This document shows, piece after piece, positions 5,672 to 5,818 of a stretch of DNA of 5,818 nucleotides. Each line of letters opens with the position of its first letter. Position 1 is the first letter of the stretch. The notes beneath the pieces were generated by a model. The model saw nothing but the letters and a program-made list of their open reading frames with translations, had not been told where the DNA came from and searched no databases. The DNA comes from an uncultured Pseudomonadota bacterium (GTDB taxonomy: Bacteria; Pseudomonadota; Gammaproteobacteria; Burkholderiales; Eutrophovitaceae): the NCBI GenBank assembly GCA_937983055.1, contig CALJLA010000214.1:1-5818 (forward strand). Direction: 5' to 3'. The position numbers and the translations under genes are program-made.

Positions 5672-5818
5672 GCCTGCTTCAGCCTCCATTCCCGCGGCAG
5701 CTCGCGCCCCGCCAGGTCGAGGCCGTAGTACGCCGCGAGCTGATCGTACACCTTCGGGTACAACTCCCGGACCAGTTCCGGCATCTCGAAGAAAGCCTCG
5801 GACAGCACCGCGAAGAAC
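5668..5818 (-). CDS. MtfA-like M90-family zinc peptidase, C-terminal end (5' part outside the window)
   Basis: An open frame enters from the right edge and gives 49 residues before TGA 5670-5668. It begins FFAVLSEAFFEMPELVREL and continues YPKVYDQLAAYYGLDLAGREL. This matches the C-terminal part of MtfA/M90 peptidases, where the (E/C)-FAV-x-SE-x-FF segment supplies the distal glutamate zinc ligand of the HExxH+E site. The HExxH itself would lie upstream, outside the window. In E. coli, MtfA acts in the cytoplasm, binds the repressor Mlc (DgsA) and has aminopeptidase activity; whether that holds here is unknown. The stop overlaps the start of the secretin-like gene by the sequence ATGA, so the two are almost certainly co-transcribed and may be translationally coupled. 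The family call rests on a short segment but a characteristic one. Confidence 0.75.
   Translation of the reverse strand, partial: FFAVLSEAFFEMPELVRELYPKVYDQLAAYYGLDLAGRELPREWRLKQA

Overview
The window is GC-rich and densely coded, with short gaps, clear Shine-Dalgarno sites and protein families typical of free-living Betaproteobacteria or Gammaproteobacteria. A Rhodocyclales/Burkholderiales-like organism is my best guess. That is inference from composition and gene types, not from a marker gene. No rRNA, tRNA, CRISPR array, insertion sequence or origin is visible.

Left part (1-1902). The window opens inside a plus-strand thiopurine-methyltransferase-family gene. It lacks its start and carries an in-frame stop in the SAM-binding motif. 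A minus-strand gene for a membrane-anchored DM13-domain protein follows. Back to back with it, across 134 bases, is a plus-strand SMUG1-type (family 3) uracil-DNA glycosylase with all key motifs intact.

Right part (1914-5818). Seven genes all lie on the minus strand and are transcribed right to left: the C-terminal end of an MtfA-like M90 zinc peptidase; a small secretin-like exported protein coupled to it by an ATGA overlap; a DUF2238 (YjdF-like) membrane protein; an unrecognised secreted cysteine-containing protein; an SRPBCC/AHSA1 protein; a cupin protein; and a small flavodoxin-like protein whose end converges on SMUG1 with an 11-base gap.

Only the peptidase/secretin-like pair is firmly an operon. 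The others are 55-170 bases apart and could be single units or a loose operon. The best regulatory signal is an FNR/ANR-type palindrome upstream of the flavodoxin-like gene, spaced correctly from a plausible -10 element. It suggests oxygen-responsive expression. I see no single new multi-gene system here. The items most worth checking are that promoter, the secretin-like/peptidase pair, the decayed methyltransferase end, and the unknown secreted protein.
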